Source: Prorocentrum cordatum (lineage: Eukaryota; Sar; Dinophyceae; Prorocentrales; Prorocentraceae). From it: a stretch of DNA of 64,000 nt. The position numbers and the translations under genes were made by a program. Below are positions 60,691 to 64,000 of the stretch, piece after piece; position 1 is the first letter of the stretch; each line of letters opens with the position of its first letter. The notes under the pieces are model-generated. The model was not told where the DNA came from. It worked only from the letters and a program-made list of their open reading frames with translations, and made no database searches. The stretch spans positions 1,321,306-1,385,305 of the forward strand of contig CAUYUJ010003558.1 in NCBI GenBank assembly GCA_963575745.1, in the 5' to 3' direction.

Positions 60691-60841
60691 GCTCACACCA
60701 TGCATCCAGTAGGACGCGTGGGCGCAATGAAGCAGACACGCCAAATGCACGCCATATCGGGCGACAGACGCGCCAAAAGCGTGGTTACGCGGCTGCGACG
60801 CGCCAAACGCGCGCTGGGAGGACGATGACAGGAGGAGGGAG

Positions 60842-61660
60842 ATGACGATGATGATGACAATCAACATGCAGGACAAATATTGTGTCATCTCATACATCAA
60901 TTATGTGGACAATAATCTTACACTTCTGAAGTCCACTGCTGTCTCGGCCGGCCAGCACGCCGATATTCCACCCAAGTGTTTGGTGCACCATCTTGTAAGC
61001 ATACCATCTGACGCGCGAGCGACACAGGGCCGCTTGATACTGTATGGTATAATTTGTTGTCTGCCGAATAATACTTCAGAGAAAAGATCGACGCCGCCCC
61101 TGTCTAGAACGTATGAGCTTGTTTTCTTGACATGAAAGCAAACTGGATACCCAGAATGCGCCTCAAACGCCGGCAGTGGAAAGCATCGAGTCTGCGACGG
61201 TCAGCTTATAGTAGCCAAAGGGAACAGAAGAAATAAAAAATTCGCCCAGGACGCAACTGTCGTATACTTTGCATTTTCTGTTCCACCCCAATGCTGTATG
61301 GCACCATCTTCTTGCGAGCTGCTTGAAGATGCGTTGCGCTTCGCCGAGGCGCCGGGTGACCTCTGGCCCCGCTTTGCCATCGCAAGTAGGCGTTCCGCCC
61401 AGATGCACCGGTTCCCGGACCACCTTGATAGGGCCTCCACCAGGTCGCTCTGCCGCATCGCTCGTCGAGATGTATGCGCTTGGAGCATTTTGTCCCAATT
61501 GACTTCAAGACCAAATGTTTGCCCTTTCAACACAGTAGCGTTCAACATGCTTTGAATATTGACTTTGCTGTGTGAAGCCAACAACGTGTCGTCTGTGTAC
61601 AAGATGTCTCGCGTTACTACGTAAGCCGGCTCAACCTCAAAATCAATTGTATGTTTGAGA
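60842..61660 (-). pseudogene. LINE3 fragment: end of a reverse transcriptase
   Basis: On the minus strand RDILYTDDTLLASHSKVNI gives a YTDD box C (61588-61593), followed by GLEVNWDKMLQAHTSR, the next RT block. In another frame KVYDSCVLGEFFISS and LTVADSMLS match the thumb/linker text seen in many LINEs, and LFSEVLFGRQQIIPYS near 61080 matches the C-terminal block. Frames change, so it is dead. It ends at a short GAT tract (60842-60860) and sits between array N units. Confidence 0.65.
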
Positions 61661-61965
61661 GGTAACATCTGGATCCGTTTACTGCCCGACTCCGCCGTGC
61701 CTCCCAAGAGCTCCCGAAACTGGCGATGCAGCATCCCCCGGGAGCTGCGACCTCTAGTCCGGATCCGTATACTCCCCGGCTCCACAATGCCTCCCAGGTG
61801 CCCACGAAAATGGCGACAACTTGCGCAGTTCGAATTCCCCTAGGGAGATGCGAAGCCTAGTCTGGATCCGTCTACTCCCCGACTCCGACGTGCCTCCCAG
61901 GAGCCCACGAAAAGGGGTGACAGTTGCGGAGTTCGCAGCCCCAGGGAACAGCGCAGGAGGAGGCA
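61661..61965. repeat. Array N, block 2 (about three units)
   Basis: CTGGATCCGTTTACTGCCCG, GACTCCGCCGTGCCTCCC and AAATGGCGACAACTTGCGC text repeats. With the unit at 60584-60690 it flanks LINE3. Confidence 0.85.
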
Positions 61966-62484
61966 GGAGAAGGGGGGAGGAGAGGAGGTGTGCGACCGCA
62001 GCGCTCTATTCAAAACGAGAACCCACCGCACGAGGATTGGGAAAAACCTTCTCGAACCCAGTACCTCGAACCTCGCCCCCTTCCCTGCTGGCTGGAACCA
62101 ACGCTCGGCGCCACTTAAGACTTACAGCCGGCTCCAAGGCCGGATGACCTTCAGATCCAGGCAAGCAAGCAAGCAAGCAATCCAACCGAATCAACAATTC
62201 GGCCCAGAGTCGAGCGCGAAAGGGCTACATCTCAAACATTATTGTCGGCACGTCAAGGAAAAACGCGCGAGGGCGTCCTCGTATTCAGGGAAGTCATTGG
62301 CTGAACTTGCTTCATGCTGGTCGATTTTAGGAGTGGGCTACGACGGGCGCCACGTTTCGGGTCCTGGGACCCTCCTAGGACGATGTGGATCGAACAATGA
62401 AGGATCTTGGCCGGCCCCCGTTTGCTGGGGGTGAAAGGGCGTGTGAAACATTTGGCTGTCCTCCTGCCCTCCCCCTGTGGGTGT
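61966..62484. other. No recognised gene; GCAA tetranucleotide at 62159-62180
   Basis: TATTCAAAACGAGAACCCACC near 62009 resembles the TTCAAAACGAGGAC junction of 1745 and 3182. Otherwise anonymous. Confidence 0.4.
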
Positions 62485-62590
62485 GGGGTGGTTCGTCGTC
62501 GTCGTCGTCCGTCGTCCTTCGTCCGTCGTCCGTCGTCCGTCGTCCGTCGTCGTCGTCATCGTCGTCGTCGTCTTCGTCGTCGTCCTCTCC
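62485..62590. repeat. CGT/CCGTCGT microsatellite
   Basis: GTCGTCGTCCGTCGTCC-type triplets and heptamers. Confidence 0.95.
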
Positions 62591-62964
62591 GGGGTCCACA
62601 ATGCAATTAGAGCGGGGGGGGCGGGAGGGGGCGGCGGCTAGGCGGCGGGGCGCACGAGCTCCCCAGCGCACCTCAGGCCTTCAAATTCCAACTCCAACCA
62701 CCATGCCCAATATGCACTCGAAGATGGCTCACGAAAGAGTTCCGGCGCACCAGAGACGTTTCTAAAACATCCAACGTGGCCTCAGGACGACCAAGAGGGT
62801 CTGTCAAACGCTTCACCAACGAGGGCCCAAGTGGACCCAGAAGACAGCCTCCAGGGGCCAGAACCAATGATTCCAACACCCTGCGTATCCTACGTACGTT
62901 GGTCAATTTTTCTGTGCGCGATGCCTCTGGCTCCTCATTTCCTCATGTCCACCTCTTCCCGAAG
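62591..62964. other. Weak family D-like text, no recognised gene
   Basis: AAGATGGCTCACG, CAAGAGGGTC and AAGTGGACCCAGAAGAC near 62720-62850 resemble family D units. No gene is recognised. Confidence 0.35.
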
Positions 62965-63145
62965 GTCGTTCACACTCAGCGCCGCAAGGAGGAGACGCCA
63001 AAGGGTATTTCGTGCTTCCGTCAGCGCTCAGGTTGTGGGGATGTATCAGGTGGCTCTCTCGGTTTCAAAGGTACACCCGTCGCTTGTCAGTCAGTATCTG
63101 GAAGAATGCTGCTTCCAGCAAGAATGGGGCATGACGGTGATATAA
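62965..63145 (+). CDS. Weak candidate exon
   Basis: After CACACTCAG the plus strand is open to a TAA at 63143-63145 and reads RVFRASVSAQVVGMYQVAL, then HPSLVSQYLEECCFQQEW. The composition is protein-like, but no family or upstream exon is identified. Confidence 0.25.
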
Positions 63146-64000
63146 ATGTATCGGTATCATTGCCCATGGTAGGTATATCAGACATGTTTCCTGTAAGTCA
63201 ACAAACCGTTGAGCTACGGACCAATGAGCGCAATAGAGCAAGATGGGGAGGAGGAGGAGGAGGCGGAGGAGGGGCGACGACGACGACCCTCACTCCATTC
63301 ACGCGCGCGGAGGTGGGCCCGCGGTGCCTGCTCTAAAGGCGTCTTGTCCTGCAAGCGCGAAACAGCTGCGACTGGCGGCCGCAGGGCGGCTGGCGGCGGC
63401 AGCGAACGAGCAGGGAGAGAAGAGTAGCAACTTCCCCCGCGGCGGGGCGCGCAGGCTCCGCGCTTCGAGTCAGCCCCGGAGAGCACCGCGGCTTCCTGCC
63501 CCCCCCCCCCGCCCCGGCGCATTGCCTCCCCCCCGGCGCTAACCCCCAGAACTTTTACTGGGTCGGGGGGGGGGGGGCGCCGATAATCCCGCCGGACCCC
63601 CCTTAGCGAGGGCCGACACGGACCGACGATTCCCCCCGTGCATTTCCCCAGGCGTCAAACGTGGACGTAGGAGCCCACGCGGAGGCGCTGCGCCCCGCCC
63701 TTCTTCAGCAAGTAGCGCAGCCGCGGCTGGGCCGCTGCAAGCAGTTCCGCCCTTCACCTCGTACGACGGGCACAGTGGCAATCGCAATCATCGGCAGACC
63801 AACGCTAGCATCTCTTCCCCAGCAATATTCCACGCGCACATGCCACCAGTTGCAAGATCATCATCCTGTTGGGTGGTGTCCCACGTGCCTGATACTGGCC
63901 CCTGTGGTAGTTCCTCCGGGTCGTGCGACCGCTCGACGCCTGGCGCCCGCCCGATGCGTGGCGCTCTGTCCATTGTCGTTCCTGTCCGCGACGTGCCCGA
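63146..64000. other. GC-rich right edge, no recognised gene
   Basis: GGA tract at 63245-63290, a C-run near 63502, G-rich at 63560-63577. Frames on both strands lack domains. Confidence 0.45.

Noticed and set aside
59253-60900. Long His-, Ile-, Met- and Asp-rich ORFs on both strands
   Set aside because: They are translations of the CAT/ATC microsatellite.

Overview
The window looks like nuclear DNA of a dinoflagellate alga. It is GC-rich, full of trinucleotide microsatellites and degenerate tandem repeats, and has few recognisable genes, mostly as single small exons. Its retrotransposons are of types common in dinoflagellates: a DIRS-superfamily element and endonuclease-type LINEs whose reverse transcriptase box C reads DN or DD. 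I saw no bacterial operons, ribosome-binding sites, rRNA, tRNA or spliced-leader sequence. The organism assignment is inference.

The centrepiece is a complete tyrosine-recombinase retrotransposon of about 10.24 kb at 14057-24297, coding on the minus strand. In coding order it reads A1 - ORFs - B1 - A2 - B2, the split-direct-repeat architecture of PAT/Ngaro-type elements. It sits in a GAT/GAGGAT microsatellite, and removing it rejoins the microsatellite seamlessly around a shared AT dinucleotide. Its 2746-codon frame carries reverse transcriptase, RNase H, a J-domain-like insert and a degenerate tyrosine recombinase.

Other retroelements are decayed minus-strand LINEs: LINE1 (10.19-13.9 kb: ORF1-like, endonuclease, RT), LINE2 (46.1-50.3 kb: ORF1-like, endonuclease, RT, RNase H) and a small LINE3 fragment (60.85-61.64 kb).

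Many short non-autonomous elements with terminal inverted repeats (TIRs) are scattered through the window, several with target-site duplications (TSDs): family F (8671-8877, 34521-34726), a Tc1/mariner-like element (57768-57942, truncated copy at 25760), elements at 28302-28475 and 31546-31740, a hAT-like palindrome at 40049-40224, a palindrome at 39828-39996, family M (42535-42668, 43961-44108) and family H (28052-28170, 54255-54372). An AT-rich dispersed repeat (family E) occurs three times.

Host-gene evidence is sparse and all on the minus strand except one weak candidate: a protein-kinase N-lobe exon (41879-42511), two spliced exons (27457-27819), a terminal exon (26514-26632), a membrane-segment exon (24651-24795), a multi-exon coiled-coil candidate (29400-30212), an exon at 33415-33576 and a duplicated acidic exon-like module near 53 kb. 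The rest is tandem repeats: a ~100 bp array at 1-3.1 kb, a ~150 bp family shared by 0.4-3.3 kb and 53.8-55 kb, an AGCACCACGACG-type array at 30.7-33.2 kb, a ~107 bp array at 58.8-62 kb, AAGAGGCC blocks at five places, and long CTC/GAT/CAT microsatellites.
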